Source: an uncultured bacterium (GTDB lineage: Bacteria; Bacillota; Clostridia; Oscillospirales; Oscillospiraceae). Taken from it: a DNA stretch of 64,000 nt. The stretch's first letter is position 1. Every line of letters starts with the position of its first letter. Made by a program: the position numbers and the translations under genes. The notes under the pieces were generated by a model. That model made no database searches. It saw nothing but the letters and a program-made list of their open reading frames with translations, and was not told the DNA's origin. This document shows positions 40,602 through 50,781 of this stretch, piece after piece. Where the stretch lies: contig CANASS010000004.1 in the NCBI GenBank assembly GCA_947364395.1, positions 15,211 through 79,210 of the forward strand. The letters are read 5' to 3'.

Positions 40602-42308
40602 TCAGCCCTCTCCCCGGTCCGTGGCCGAGGCCTCCGGGGTGTTGGCGTAGTCCCACTGATGGTCGCTGTCCGCCATGTCCTGGCTGGTAACGTTGAAATA
40701 CCTCCAGTCCTCCGGCTTGCCCCGGCCCGCCTGCTCCCGGGCGTTGGCGTCCCAGGTCGCGTCCACACAGTACCACTCCCCGTTGAGCCGTACCATGTTC
40801 CAGCCGTGGTCCTCCTGGCTGGCAAAGGCCGCCCCCGGCACGGTAATGCACTCCACCCCGGCCAGGTCACACAGCAGCTGGAAGGTGGTGGCGTAGCCCA
40901 GGCACACCGCCTTGCGGTTCACCAGCCCGCCGTAGGGCTGGAAGGACACCCGGGGCGTTTCCTTCCTGATGTCCTGGTGGGTCCAGTCGTAGTTTACGTT
41001 GTTGACCACCCAGTTGTAAATGGCGAATTCCTTCTCGTAGTCGCTCATGCCGTCCTTGAGCACCTTTTTCAGCACCTTTTTGGCGGCGTCGTAGGTTTTT
41101 CGGTCGTCCCTGGACAGCCCCGAGGGGTCGTCCTTCTCCCAGGCGGCCCGGATGGCGCTGGTGTCGTACAGGGACATGTCGTCCTTGTTGGGCGGGGTGA
41201 ACGCGCAGCGGTCCGGGAAATTGGGGTCAGTGTCCAGATAGCGGTAGCGGGGTGAGTACCCATATCCGCCCGTGCCCGACGCCTCCGAAAAGGCCCACGC
41301 CGCGTCCTCCGCGTCCTGGCAGGCCAGCATGACCACATACTCCCCCGCGGTGATGGTGATGGCCTGGTGGAGCAGCTTTTTCTGCTGGGAGGCGCTGTCG
41401 AACTGCCCCTCCCGTTCGTTCAGATAGCCGTCCAGACACTCCTCCACCGCTGAAATTTTCTCCCAATTATCATCGGAACCGCCAACCGGCACCTCATAAT
41501 AACCGTCCTCCGTGGGCTGAAGCTCTGCGCTTCCCACGTCGCTGGAACCACGGAAGCGGAACACCGCCACCTCAAAAGCGGACGCCTCGTCCCGGGCCAC
41601 GGCGCACTCCTCCCACTGGTCCGGCGTCAGGCCGTAGGCCTCCGCCACATAGGTGCTCAGGGCGTCCGGGGCGCTGTCGTCCAGCTTCTCCAGCTCCGCG
41701 TCCGCCCCCGCCCTGTCCGCCAGCAGGTCCCGCAGTGCCTTCACATCGGTAATGGGCTGATTGGAACCGGACCCGGGCGCGGAAACATCCTCCCCGTTGA
41801 GAGCCGCCTCCACCGCTCTGCTGGCCCCTCCGGGGTCCGGGCAGATGAACAGGGCAGCGTAAATCCCGTCCTGCAAAATCTCCCCGTTGGCCGCCATATC
41901 CGCCTGGTCAGGGGCGTAGCCGGTGAAGTCCCCCTGACGGGCGGACATGTAGTTCATAAACGCGGTAGCGGCCCGGACCGCCGCGCCATCGTTTTCCATG
42001 CGCACCACGGCGATCTCAAAGGCGGAGGCCCCGGTGGCCCGGACCACCGCCATGTCCTCCCAGGGCCCCTCCAGCTGGTAGGCGTTCCGGGCGTAGGCAT
42101 CCAGCTCCGTTTCATCTCCCTGGGAGATCAGCCACTCCAGGCCGTTCTGGTCCGTCTGCCCGGAATGGCTGAGGGCCAGCCCGGCCAGCTCTTGGGCAGC
42201 CCAGCCGCCGAAGGGGGACAGGTCTGATCCTTCATCCTTGGAATCGCACCCGGACAACAGCCCCAGCAGCAGGGCGGCGGACAGCAGCAGGCAGACAACT
42301 CGTCTCAT
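40602..42308 (-). CDS. lipoprotein with two DUF4358 repeats and a transglutaminase-like domain
   Basis: 568-aa surface lipoprotein. Signal and lipobox LLLGLLSGCDS (Cys21). Two DUF4358-like repeats follow: VRATGASAFEIAVVRMEN...QDGIYAALFICPD (about 60-185) and ARDEASAFEVAVFRFRG...AGEYVVMLACQD (about 215-345). The C-terminal transglutaminase/protease-like domain (about 430-555) has the ordered catalytic triad: Cys in KAVCLGYATTFQLLC, His in DHGWNMVRL, Asp in VDATWD. Probably acts at the cell envelope as a cysteine peptidase or cross-linker; substrate unknown. Monocistronic. Confidence 0.88.
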   Translation of the reverse strand: MRRVVCLLLSAALLLGLLSGCDSKDEGSDLSPFGGWAAQELAGLALSHSGQTDQNGLEWLISQGDETELDAYARNAYQLEGPWEDMAVVRATGASAFEIAVVRMENDGAAVRAATAFMNYMSARQGDFTGYAPDQADMAANGEILQDGIYAALFICPDPGGASRAVEAALNGEDVSAPGSGSNQPITDVKALRDLLADRAGADAELEKLDDSAPDALSTYVAEAYGLTPDQWEECAVARDEASAFEVAVFRFRGSSDVGSAELQPTEDGYYEVPVGGSDDNWEKISAVEECLDGYLNEREGQFDSASQQKKLLHQAITITAGEYVVMLACQDAEDAAWAFSEASGTGGYGYSPRYRYLDTDPNFPDRCAFTPPNKDDMSLYDTSAIRAAWEKDDPSGLSRDDRKTYDAAKKVLKKVLKDGMSDYEKEFAIYNWVVNNVNYDWTHQDIRKETPRVSFQPYGGLVNRKAVCLGYATTFQLLCDLAGVECITVPGAAFASQEDHGWNMVRLNGEWYCVDATWDANAREQAGRGKPEDWRYFNVTSQDMADSDHQWDYANTPEASATDRGEG

Positions 42309-42372
42309 GTCAAAACAGCTCCTTAACCAAATCTTAAAAAAACCGCCGGTCCTTTGAACCGGCGGCGCGCGC

Positions 42373-42627
42373 TTATTTTTCGTGGAGGTAGCTCTTCAGC
42401 AGCACCTGGAGCAGCTCATCCCGGTCCAGCTGGCGGATGAGGGTCCGGGCGTTGTTGTGGTTGGTGATATAGGTGGGGTCCTCGCTGAGAATATATCCCA
42501 CAATCTGGTTGATGGGGTTGTAGCCCTTCTCCCGCAGGGAGTTGTAGACCGAGGACAGAATGGCGCGGATCTCCTCGTCCTTGTTTAAGTTCACGCTGAA
42601 TTTGCGCGTGTAGTCCATGTCGCTCAT
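42373..42627 (-). CDS. ireB: IreB-family regulatory phosphoprotein (UPF0297)
   Basis: 84 aa and almost entirely the IreB signature: [40 protein letters not shown] and [16 protein letters not shown]. In Enterococcus, IreB is phosphorylated by the Ser/Thr kinase IreK and tunes cephalosporin tolerance (family knowledge). The start at 42627 ([10 protein letters not shown]) follows a G-rich ribosome site. The usual neighbours ruvX and DUF1292 genes are absent here. Confidence 0.95.
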   Translation of the reverse strand: MSDMDYTRKFSVNLNKDEEIRAILSSVYNSLREKGYNPINQIVGYILSEDPTYITNHNNARTLIRQLDRDELLQVLLKSYLHEK

Positions 42628-42707
42628 TGGGCGCACCCCCTTTTTTCTGTTAGGCTTATTCTATCCCAGATGGGGCAAAATGTAAAGAGGCAAATTGATA
42701 ATTTTCC

Positions 42708-42748
42708 ATTAAGAAGCGACAGCCGCCCGGTATCTGCCCGGACGGCTG
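42708..42748 (-). terminator. terminator of the SH3/NlpC gene
   Basis: CAGCCGTCCGGG/CCGGGCGGCTG stem (42748-42720) with a 6-base loop, followed leftwards by TCGCTTCTTAAT. Confidence 0.7.
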
Positions 42749-42766
42749 GAAAATATTAGGCTGTGC

Positions 42767-43678
42767 TCAGCCGATGCGCTTGGCTCCCACGATGTAGGGG
42801 GCATAGTAACCGTAGATGCTGTCGTACTGCACCCGGTAAGAGGTGGTGGACGCGTGGATGAACTGGCCGTTGCCCGCGTACATGCCCACGTGGGTGGTGG
42901 GCAGGGTGCCGCCGGAGCTGTCAAAGCGGCGGTCAAAGAAGAAGATCAGGTCGCCGGGCTGCATGGCGCTGGTGGATACGAAATAGCCGCTGTTGTAATA
43001 CTGGCTGGAGGAGCCCCGGGCGATGGGGTGGCCCAGCTGCTTGTAGATATAGTATGTAAAGCCGGAGCAGTCAAAGGCGCTGGGGCCGGAAGCGCCGGAG
43101 CGGTAGCGGCAGCCCAGCAGGCTCTGGGCCATGGCCACGGCGGAAGCGCCCAGGGAGCTGGACCCCTCATAATCCGCGCCAACCAGAGTGACGTACTCAG
43201 CGGACACGTAGCCGGACTCGATCTCATACCAGCCGTTGCCGGGATCGGACACAATGTCCACCAGGCCGCCGCCCTTGAGGGTGGCCACCTTGTCATATGT
43301 AGTGGCCGGGCCGGAGCGGACATTGAGCACGCTGGCGGTAACCAGGCCCCGCTTCTGCTCGGGCTCGGTGCCCTCGGCGGCGGGGATGACGGTGCCGTCC
43401 GTCAGGGAGACGGTGAGCCACTGGGCGGACATATAGCCAGTCTGTCCCTCATAGCTGACCTTGTACCAGCCGTCGCCGGCATCCTCCTCCACGGAAACCT
43501 GGGCGCCCTTGGGGGCCTGGGCCAGAACGGAGCTGTCGGTGCCCGCCCCGCTGCGCATGCGCAGGGAATCGGCGGTGACGGTGGCGCTGCCGATGGAGGC
43601 GAACGCCACGCCAGTGCACATGGAGAGGATAATCCCGGCCGCGGCCACGGACTTGACCGCCTTCATTTTCAAATTCAT
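42767..43678 (-). CDS. secreted SH3-SH3-NlpC/P60 peptidoglycan hydrolase
   Basis: 303 aa. Signal peptide (residues 1-28, ending GVAFA). Two bacterial SH3 domains: VTADSLRMRSGAGTDSSVLAQ...GYMSAQWL (about 33-92) and VTASVLNVRSGPATTYDKVAT...GYVSAEYV (about 110-167). The C-terminal NlpC/P60 endopeptidase (about 180-300) has catalytic Cys in AFDCSGFTYYIY, His in TTHVGMYAG, and a third polar residue His in GQFIHAS. Likely cleaves D-Glu-diamino-acid bonds in stem peptides. The start at 43678 (MNLKMKAVKS) follows GGGGG. Confidence 0.95.
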   Translation of the reverse strand: MNLKMKAVKSVAAAGIILSMCTGVAFASIGSATVTADSLRMRSGAGTDSSVLAQAPKGAQVSVEEDAGDGWYKVSYEGQTGYMSAQWLTVSLTDGTVIPAAEGTEPEQKRGLVTASVLNVRSGPATTYDKVATLKGGGLVDIVSDPGNGWYEIESGYVSAEYVTLVGADYEGSSSLGASAVAMAQSLLGCRYRSGASGPSAFDCSGFTYYIYKQLGHPIARGSSSQYYNSGYFVSTSAMQPGDLIFFFDRRFDSSGGTLPTTHVGMYAGNGQFIHASTTSYRVQYDSIYGYYAPYIVGAKRIG

Positions 43679-43722
43679 TGGTATGACCCCCATTAAAATT
43701 TATCGTTTGGTAAAACCGCAGG

Positions 43723-44013
43723 TTACTTTCCGGCCAGAGCCCGCATCAGCCAGATGGAGCCCATGTCGATGGCGGAGAACAGGTCGGGCTGCTCGCTCTT
43801 CTTCTGCACCCGGTCCCGGCTCTTCAGGTCCGGGTCGGTGAGCTGAAGCTGAACTTGGACCTTGTTGGCCAGCTCCAGGGAGCCGCTCTTTTCTGTGCTC
43901 ATCACCTGGAGCACGACGATGTACTTGTCAGCCATGGAGCCATAATAGATCAGGTTGTCCTTCCGCCGCAGCGGATGTCCCTTGTACGTCAGAACAGTGG
44001 ATTTCTCAGCCAT
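43723..44013 (-). CDS. conserved-looking small protein of unknown function
   Basis: 96 aa. Beta-rich N-terminal half (TVLTYKGHPLRRKDNLIYYG, DKYIVVLQVMSTEKSG), then LANKVQVQLQLTDPDLKSRD and a C-terminal helix. No signal or membrane segment; no family recognised. The start at 44013 has GAGGAGG upstream. Its promoter region carries four GTTACAA repeats, suggesting specific regulation. 44 nt upstream of the NlpC gene; the two may be co-transcribed. Confidence 0.8.
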   Translation of the reverse strand: MAEKSTVLTYKGHPLRRKDNLIYYGSMADKYIVVLQVMSTEKSGSLELANKVQVQLQLTDPDLKSRDRVQKKSEQPDLFSAIDMGSIWLMRALAGK

Positions 44014-44030
44014 GAGAGCCTCCTCACAAA

Positions 44031-44094
44031 TTGTAACTGTTTGTAACTGAATTGTAACTATTGCTATTGTAACCCCTGAAGCCCCCCTTGTCAA
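44031..44094 (-). promoter_or_regulatory. promoter with four GTTACAA direct repeats
   Basis: -35 TTGACA (44094-44089) and -10 TACAAT (44071-44066), 17-nt spacing. GTTACAA occurs at 44073-44067 (overlapping the -10), 44058-44052, 44047-44041 and 44037-44031, i.e. offsets of 15, 11 and 10 nt, running right up to the ribosome site. The near-helical spacing suggests an operator for a regulator binding one DNA face. Confidence 0.7.
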
Positions 44095-44400
44095 CAGGAA
44101 GTTGAACAAAATTTTCTGGAAAAACAAAAACCTGCCTGACTCGCCGGAAACCGGCAGAGCCGCCAGGAGAAAAGCCCCATATTTTTACAAAACCCGCCCG
44201 TTCCGGCCCGGTCGCCCCGGTGTGAGCGCCCAATCCGGCGCTCGACGGAGGCGGGCCCATATGTTATATTATAATGGAGGAGTCCCGGACGCTGAAGGGA
44301 CTGACCCTTCCGGCCCGCTCGCGTCCCTCCGCTCCTCACCCTGAACCTCGATCCCAGCCCGGCCCGGGCGCATATCATCCATTGAATCAGGAGGAACACT
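44095..44400. other. intergenic region upstream of GH31 gene
   Basis: No gene seen. It holds a small hairpin GAGCGCC/GGCGCTC (44224-44243) and a -10-like TATAAT at 44270-44275 with no good -35 at normal spacing. AGGAGG just before 44401 is the GH31 ribosome site. Confidence 0.5.
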
Positions 44401-46425
44401 ATGAAATTTGTGAACGACGGCGGCGCTCTGGCCTTCTCCCACCGGGGGGAACAGGGGCGCATTGAGTCCTGGGGACGGGACGCCCTGCGGGTCCGCGCCA
44501 CCAGGGGGCGGGAATTCTCCGGCCATGACTGGGCCTTGACCGAGCCGGTGGAGCCCGCCTCAGCCCAGATCGTAATCGAGGAGACGGAGCTCCGGGATGG
44601 GGACGGCTCTTTTGTCAGGCGGGAGCGGGCCTCCATCACCAACGGCCGCATCCGGGCTGAGGTGAACCACGCGGGCGTACTCTCCTTTTTCAGGGACGGC
44701 AGCCTCATCCTGCGGGAGCACTTCCGGGACTACGACGGCGCCATCTCCCGGGAAAGCCGCTGCCTGAAGCTGGCCGCCCGGGAGTGGAAGGGTCTCCCCG
44801 GCGGCAGCGAGTACCAGCTGAAGGTCCGGTTTGAGTCCGGCAAGGGGGAGAAAATCTTCGGCATGGGCCAGTATCAGGACGACTGCATGGACAAAAAGGG
44901 CTGCCTGCTGGAGCTGGCCCAGCGCAACTCCCAGATCTCCATTCCCTTCGCCCTGTCCTCCCTGGGCTACGGCTTTTTGTGGAACAACCCGGCGGTGGGA
45001 CAGGCCGTTTTCGGCAGCAACTACTATGAGTGGACCGCCCTGTCCACCCGGGAGATGGACTACTGGATCACCGCCGCAGGCTCCCCCAGGGACGTGCTGG
45101 AGCGATACACCGCCGTCACCGGGCGGGCGGAGATGTTCCCGGAGGACCTGATGGGGCTGTGGCAGTGCAAGCTGCGCTACCGCACCCAGGAAGAGGTGCT
45201 GGCCGTGGCCCGGAAGTACCGGGAGGAGGGTATCAAACTGGACCAGATCGTCATCGACTTCTTCCACTGGACCGTCCAGGGCGACTGGAGGTTTGACGAA
45301 ACCTACTGGCCCGACCCCAAGGCCATGGTGGACGAGCTGCACGCCATGGGGGTCAAGGTCGTCGTGTCCGTCTGGCCCACGGTGGACCGGCGCTCGGAGA
45401 ACTTCGTTCCCCTGCTGGACCGGGGCCTGCTCATGCGCACCGAGCGGGGCGCGCTCCAGACCTACGACTATGAGGGGGACTGCGTGGAGCTGGACGCTTT
45501 CCACCCCGAGGCCCGGCAGTATATCTGGGAGGCGTGCAAAAAGAGCTACTATGACATCGGCGTCGACGCCTTCTGGCTGGACAACACCGAGCCGGACCTG
45601 GGGGCCTACGACCAGGAGCACTACCGCTACTGCGACGGCCCCGCCCTGTCCATCGGCAACCTGTACCCCCAGATGTTCAGCAGGGCCTTCTATGAGCCGA
45701 TGAGCAGGCTCCAGGAGGCCCCTGTGGTGAATCTTCTGCGGTGTGGCTGGGCCGGGTCCCAGAAATATGGCAGCGTCATCTGGTCCGGGGACATCCCCAG
45801 CACCTTCGAGGCATTTTACGACCAACTCCAGTGCGGCCTGAACATGGGGCTGGCGGGCATCCCCTGGTGGACCTGCGACATCGGCGGCTTTATGACCGAC
45901 GACGCGGAGGACCCGGATTTCCGGCAGCTTCTCATCCGCTGGTTCCAGTTCGCCGTGTACTCCCCCATCCTGCGGATGCACGGAGACCGGGGCCCCCACA
46001 ACATCCCCCCGCTGGACCATCGCGGCTGGGGCGGCGGCTACCTCCACACCGGCCACCCCAACGAGCTGTGGAGCTACGGTCAGGAAAACTACGCCATCAT
46101 GCGGCGGTATTTTGACCTGCGCCTGTCCCTGCGGGACTATATCAAGTCGCTGTACCAGGAGGCCCATGAGAACGGGTCCCCTCTGCTCCGTGCCATGTTC
46201 TACCAGTTCCCCGAGGACCCGAGGTGCTGGGAGCTTCAGGACCAGTATATGTTCGGCGCGAAATACCTGGCTGCCCCCATCTTCCGGCTCAACCAGTTCC
46301 GGCGGGAGGTCTACCTGCCCGCAGGGTGCTGGCGGCTCACCTCCACGGGAGAGGTGTTCCAGGGAGGACGCGCCGTCACTGTGGACGCCCCTATCGAGTA
46401 TATGCCGGTGTTTGAGCGGATCTGA
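44401..46425 (+). CDS. glycoside hydrolase family 31 (alpha-glucosidase/alpha-xylosidase type)
   Basis: 674-aa cytoplasmic enzyme without signal peptide. An N-terminal beta-sandwich (1-225) precedes the catalytic TIM barrel. The nucleophile is Asp394 in DAFWLDNTEPD and the acid/base Asp464 in IWSGDIPSTF. GIPWWTCDIGGF and LRMHGDRGPHN are other GH31 hallmarks. RTERGALQTYDYEGDCVELD lies in the barrel. GH31 members act on alpha-glucosides, alpha-xylosides or sulfoquinovosides; the subgroup cannot be fixed by eye. Standing alone, with AGGAGG and a terminator, it probably acts on oligosaccharides brought in by a transporter elsewhere. Confidence 0.92.
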   Translation: MKFVNDGGALAFSHRGEQGRIESWGRDALRVRATRGREFSGHDWALTEPVEPASAQIVIEETELRDGDGSFVRRERASITNGRIRAEVNHAGVLSFFRDGSLILREHFRDYDGAISRESRCLKLAAREWKGLPGGSEYQLKVRFESGKGEKIFGMGQYQDDCMDKKGCLLELAQRNSQISIPFALSSLGYGFLWNNPAVGQAVFGSNYYEWTALSTREMDYWITAAGSPRDVLERYTAVTGRAEMFPEDLMGLWQCKLRYRTQEEVLAVARKYREEGIKLDQIVIDFFHWTVQGDWRFDETYWPDPKAMVDELHAMGVKVVVSVWPTVDRRSENFVPLLDRGLLMRTERGALQTYDYEGDCVELDAFHPEARQYIWEACKKSYYDIGVDAFWLDNTEPDLGAYDQEHYRYCDGPALSIGNLYPQMFSRAFYEPMSRLQEAPVVNLLRCGWAGSQKYGSVIWSGDIPSTFEAFYDQLQCGLNMGLAGIPWWTCDIGGFMTDDAEDPDFRQLLIRWFQFAVYSPILRMHGDRGPHNIPPLDHRGWGGGYLHTGHPNELWSYGQENYAIMRRYFDLRLSLRDYIKSLYQEAHENGSPLLRAMFYQFPEDPRCWELQDQYMFGAKYLAAPIFRLNQFRREVYLPAGCWRLTSTGEVFQGGRAVTVDAPIEYMPVFERI

Positions 46426-46448
46426 GGAGCCCTCCCCGCGGTCAGGCC

Positions 46449-46486
46449 AAAAAGCCCCCGCAGTCACATGACTGCGGGGGCTTTTC
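46449..46486. terminator. bidirectional terminator between GH31 and groEL
   Basis: 13-bp perfect stem GCCCCCGCAGTCA/TGACTGCGGGGGC with AAAAA before and TTTT after; serves the converging GH31 and groEL genes. Confidence 0.9.
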
Positions 46487-46501
46487 AAAGCTATTCCTGA
46501 A

Positions 46502-48133
<1,632 letters not shown>

Positions 48134-48233
48134 TTACCTCCAAAAAAGATTTAACGTAGGGCGCGGCGACTCCGACGCGCCGTTTTTTACAATTTTGCAT
48201 ACGGTGTGCCCGGTGGTCACGCCGCACACGATG

Positions 48234-48518
48234 TCATTCCACAATCGCCAGGATGTCGTTCTGACGGACGATGGTGTACTCTTCGCCGTCCACCTTCACC
48301 TCAGTGCCGGAATACTTGCTGGTCAGCACCTTGTCGCCCACCTTCACGGTCATCACGACCTCCTTGCCGTCCACCGTGCCGCCGGGGCCCACGGCCACCA
48401 CCTCAGCCATCTCGGGCTTCTCCTTGGCGTTGGCCGTCAGGATGATGCCGCCCTTGGTCTTTTCCTCGGCCTCCAGAGCCTTGAGGATCACGCGGTCGGA
48501 CAGGGGTTTGAGATTCAT
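48234..48518 (-). CDS. groES: 10-kDa co-chaperonin GroES
   Basis: 94 aa. NLKPLSDRVILKALEAEEKT start, mobile loop TKGGIILTANAKEKP and a YTIVRQNDILAIVE end are typical. Caps GroEL. First gene of the operon; the promoter and CIRCE lie about 50-115 nt upstream. Confidence 0.98.
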   Translation of the reverse strand: MNLKPLSDRVILKALEAEEKTKGGIILTANAKEKPEMAEVVAVGPGGTVDGKEVVMTVKVGDKVLTSKYSGTEVKVDGEEYTIVRQNDILAIVE

Positions 48519-48566
48519 AACAGGTTCCTCCTTATATGTGATATACGTAAAAACAATTTGTTGGGG

Positions 48567-48593
48567 TTAGCACTCATTCTTCCAGAGTGCTAA
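48567..48593. promoter_or_regulatory. CIRCE operator (HrcA binding site)
   Basis: Perfect consensus TTAGCACTC-N9-GAGTGCTAA between the groES promoter and start codon. HrcA repressor should release it on heat shock. Confidence 0.97.
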
Positions 48594-48604
48594 CCACGAG
48601 TATG

Positions 48605-48633
48605 ATAATACCCTCTTTGCCAGAAAAAATCAA
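48605..48633 (-). promoter_or_regulatory. sigma-A promoter of groESL
   Basis: -35 TTGATT (48633-48628), -10 TATTAT (48610-48605), 17-nt spacing, with CIRCE starting about 11 nt downstream. Confidence 0.8.
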
Positions 48634-48704
48634 CCCCTAATTTCAAAAAATTTGCGTGCAGCGCTAAAAATTCACTCTCCGTTCACAATCTCCCGGTTAG
48701 AGTG

Positions 48705-50000
48705 CTAAACCTCGACCAGGTCCGCCAGCAGCGCGCTCCCCTCCACGCCGGTGATCTTCACATGCAGCAGACGGTTGTGCAGGTCCTCCCCCTTAGCCCG
48801 CACCAGGGCGTAATTGGGGGCGTGGCCCTGCCACAGCCCGTCCTTTTCCTCCTCAAACAGCACCGGGAAAGTCCTGCCCGCCTGACCCTCCAGCCAGCGC
48901 CGCTCCAGCGCCTCCCCCAGGGCAATGACCCGGCGGGCCCGGTCCTCCTTCTCCTCCCTGGGTACTTGTCCCGGCATGTTCGCCGCCGGGGTGCCGGGGC
49001 GGCGGGAATAGGGGAATACGTGCATGGCGGTAAAGGCGCACCGCTCCACAAAGGCCAGGGTCTGGGCAAATTCCTCCCCGGTCTCCCCGGGGAAGCCGGT
49101 GATGAGGTCGGTGGTAATCCCTGGGTCCTGGAAATATTCTCTCAGTAATCGAACACTCTCAAAATACCGAGCGGCATCATATTTGCGGTTCATCCGGGCC
49201 AGGGTGGCGTCGCACCCTGACTGGAGGGACAGGTGAAAATGGGGACACAGATTGGGCAGGGCAGCGGCCCGGCGGCAGAACTCCGTCGTAATGGTCCGGG
49301 GTTCCAGGGAGCCCAGCCGCACCCGCAGGTCCGGCGCGGCCCCGCACACTCCCTCAATCAGGTCGATGAGGGTTTCCCCGGTTTTCAGGTCCCGGCCCCA
49401 GGAGGATATCTCAATGCCGGTGAGCACCACCTCCCGGCAGCCCTCCTCCGCCAGCCTGCGGACCTGCTCCGCCGCCTCGCCCAGGGGCAGGGAGCGCACC
49501 GGCCCCCGGGCGTAGGGGATGATGCAGTAGGAGCAGAAATTGACGCAGCCGTCCTCCACCTTGAGCATGGCCCGGGTGCGGCCCGCCCCGCTCCCGGCGG
49601 GGATGCGCTCAAAGTCCCGACGGGCCAGGGCCTCGTCTACGGTTATAACCTGCTCCCCCCTGGCCTGGAGCAGCTTTTCCAGCTCGTCCAAAAAGGCCAT
49701 CCGCCCCGCTGAGCCGGACACCAAATCCACACCCAGCGCCGCCACAGCCAGCTGGTCGGTCTGGGCGTAGCAGCCGCATACCGCCACCACCCCGTCCGGG
49801 GCGCTTTTCCTGGCTCTGCGGATCACGTTCCGGCACTTCTTGTCGCTGACAGCGGTGACAGTGCAGGTGTTGATAATGTAGGCGTCCGCCGGGCCGTCGA
49901 AGGGGACCAGCGTATGCCCCCGGCCCGCCAGCTCCCGTTCCATGGCCTGGGTTTCCACCTGGTTCACCTTACAGCCCAGGGTGTATATAGCGATATCCAC
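48705..50000 (-). CDS. mtaB: tRNA t6A37 methylthiotransferase MtaB
   Basis: 431-aa radical-SAM methylthiotransferase converting t6A37 to ms2t6A37 in ANN-decoding tRNAs. The N-terminal UPF0004 domain has three cluster cysteines (YTLGCKVNQVE, INTCTVTAVSD, AVCGCYAQ). The radical-SAM cluster motif is CVNFCSYCIIP (CX3CX2C). A TRAM-like C-terminal domain ends the protein. The GTG at 50000 is chosen: AGGAGG lies 7 nt before it, whereas the GTG at 50006 is only 1 nt from that site. Confidence 0.95.
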   Translation of the reverse strand: MDIAIYTLGCKVNQVETQAMERELAGRGHTLVPFDGPADAYIINTCTVTAVSDKKCRNVIRRARKSAPDGVVAVCGCYAQTDQLAVAALGVDLVSGSAGRMAFLDELEKLLQARGEQVITVDEALARRDFERIPAGSGAGRTRAMLKVEDGCVNFCSYCIIPYARGPVRSLPLGEAAEQVRRLAEEGCREVVLTGIEISSWGRDLKTGETLIDLIEGVCGAAPDLRVRLGSLEPRTITTEFCRRAAALPNLCPHFHLSLQSGCDATLARMNRKYDAARYFESVRLLREYFQDPGITTDLITGFPGETGEEFAQTLAFVERCAFTAMHVFPYSRRPGTPAANMPGQVPREEKEDRARRVIALGEALERRWLEGQAGRTFPVLFEEEKDGLWQGHAPNYALVRAKGEDLHNRLLHVKITGVEGSALLADLVEV

Positions 50001-50096
50001 GGGCACTCCTCCTTTTCGCCTGCCTCCGGCGGGCTCCCCTTTTATGTGAAAAGAAACTTAAAACCGAACAGAGAAACGCTTCATTTGGGCCCGTGC

Positions 50097-50126
50097 ATTA
50101 TATCATATCCCTGGGGGAAATAGCAA
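50097..50126 (-). promoter_or_regulatory. sigma-A promoter of mtaB
   Basis: -35 TTGCTA (50126-50121), -10 TATAAT (50102-50097), 18-nt spacing. Its -35 abuts the -35 of the opposite promoter. Confidence 0.7.
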
Positions 50127-50155
50127 TTTACTTTTCTTCTCAGCCATGGTACAAT
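50127..50155 (+). promoter_or_regulatory. sigma-A promoter of HD-nucleotidase operon
   Basis: -35 TTTACT (50127-50132), -10 TACAAT (50150-50155), 17-nt spacing, 32 nt before the ATG at 50188. Confidence 0.7.
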
Positions 50156-50187
50156 ATCTGAACAGCTTTTGAAAGGCGGCTCCACAT

Positions 50188-50763
50188 ATGAACCACAGCT
50201 TTTTCGCCTACATCTTCCGCATGCGCCACATCGCCCGGTGGGCGCTGATGCGCAACACCCGCACGGAGAACGTGGAGGAGCACTCCTATGAGGCGGCGGT
50301 GCTCTCCCACGCCCTGGCGGTCATCGGCAGGGACCTGTTCGGCAAGGACCTGGACCCGGACAGGATCGCGGTGGCGGCCCTGTTCCACGACGCGCCGGAG
50401 ATCATCACCGGCGACATGCCCACCCCCGTCAAGTACCACAACCCCTCCCTGCAAAACGCCTACAAGCAGGTGGAGGCGGCGGCCCAGGACAAGCTGCTGT
50501 CCATGCTCCCCCCCGAGCTGGCCCCGGCCTACGGGCCCCTGGTTCGGGAGAGCGACCCCCAGGTGCGCCGGTATGTGAAGGCGGCGGACAAGCTGTCTGC
50601 CTACATCAAGTGCGTGGAGGAGCTGAAGGCGGGCAACTCCGAGTTCAAAAAGGCGGCGGAGCAGACCCTTGCGGCGCTGAAGGAGATGGACATGGAGGAG
50701 CTGGAGTGGTTCATGGAGCGGTTCCTACCGGCGTTTTCCCTGACGCTGGATGAACTTCAATAG
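50188..50763 (+). CDS. yfbR: YfbR-like 5'-deoxynucleotidase (HD domain)
   Basis: 191-aa HD-superfamily hydrolase. Metal ligands appear in order: His in VEEHSYEAAVLSHALA, the HD pair in ALFHDAPEIITGDMPTPVKY, and a distal Asp in KAADKLSAYIKC. This set matches YfbR, which removes phosphate from deoxynucleoside 5'-monophosphates. AAAGGCGG precedes the ATG. It heads a run with the ACT and UPF0210 genes (18-nt gap to the next). Confidence 0.92.
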   Translation: MNHSFFAYIFRMRHIARWALMRNTRTENVEEHSYEAAVLSHALAVIGRDLFGKDLDPDRIAVAALFHDAPEIITGDMPTPVKYHNPSLQNAYKQVEAAAQDKLLSMLPPELAPAYGPLVRESDPQVRRYVKAADKLSAYIKCVEELKAGNSEFKKAAEQTLAALKEMDMEELEWFMERFLPAFSLTLDELQ

Positions 50764-50781
50764 GAATGAGGAGATTACATT

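Noticed and set aside
44031..44073. CRISPR-like or tandem satellite repeat at the GTTACAA cluster
   Set aside because: Seven-base units within a promoter/leader fit an operator far better than an array.
48699..48708. GAGTGCTAA half-CIRCE at the end of mtaB
   Set aside because: No TTAGCACTC partner at 9-nt spacing and it overlaps the mtaB stop codon; likely chance next to the true CIRCE.
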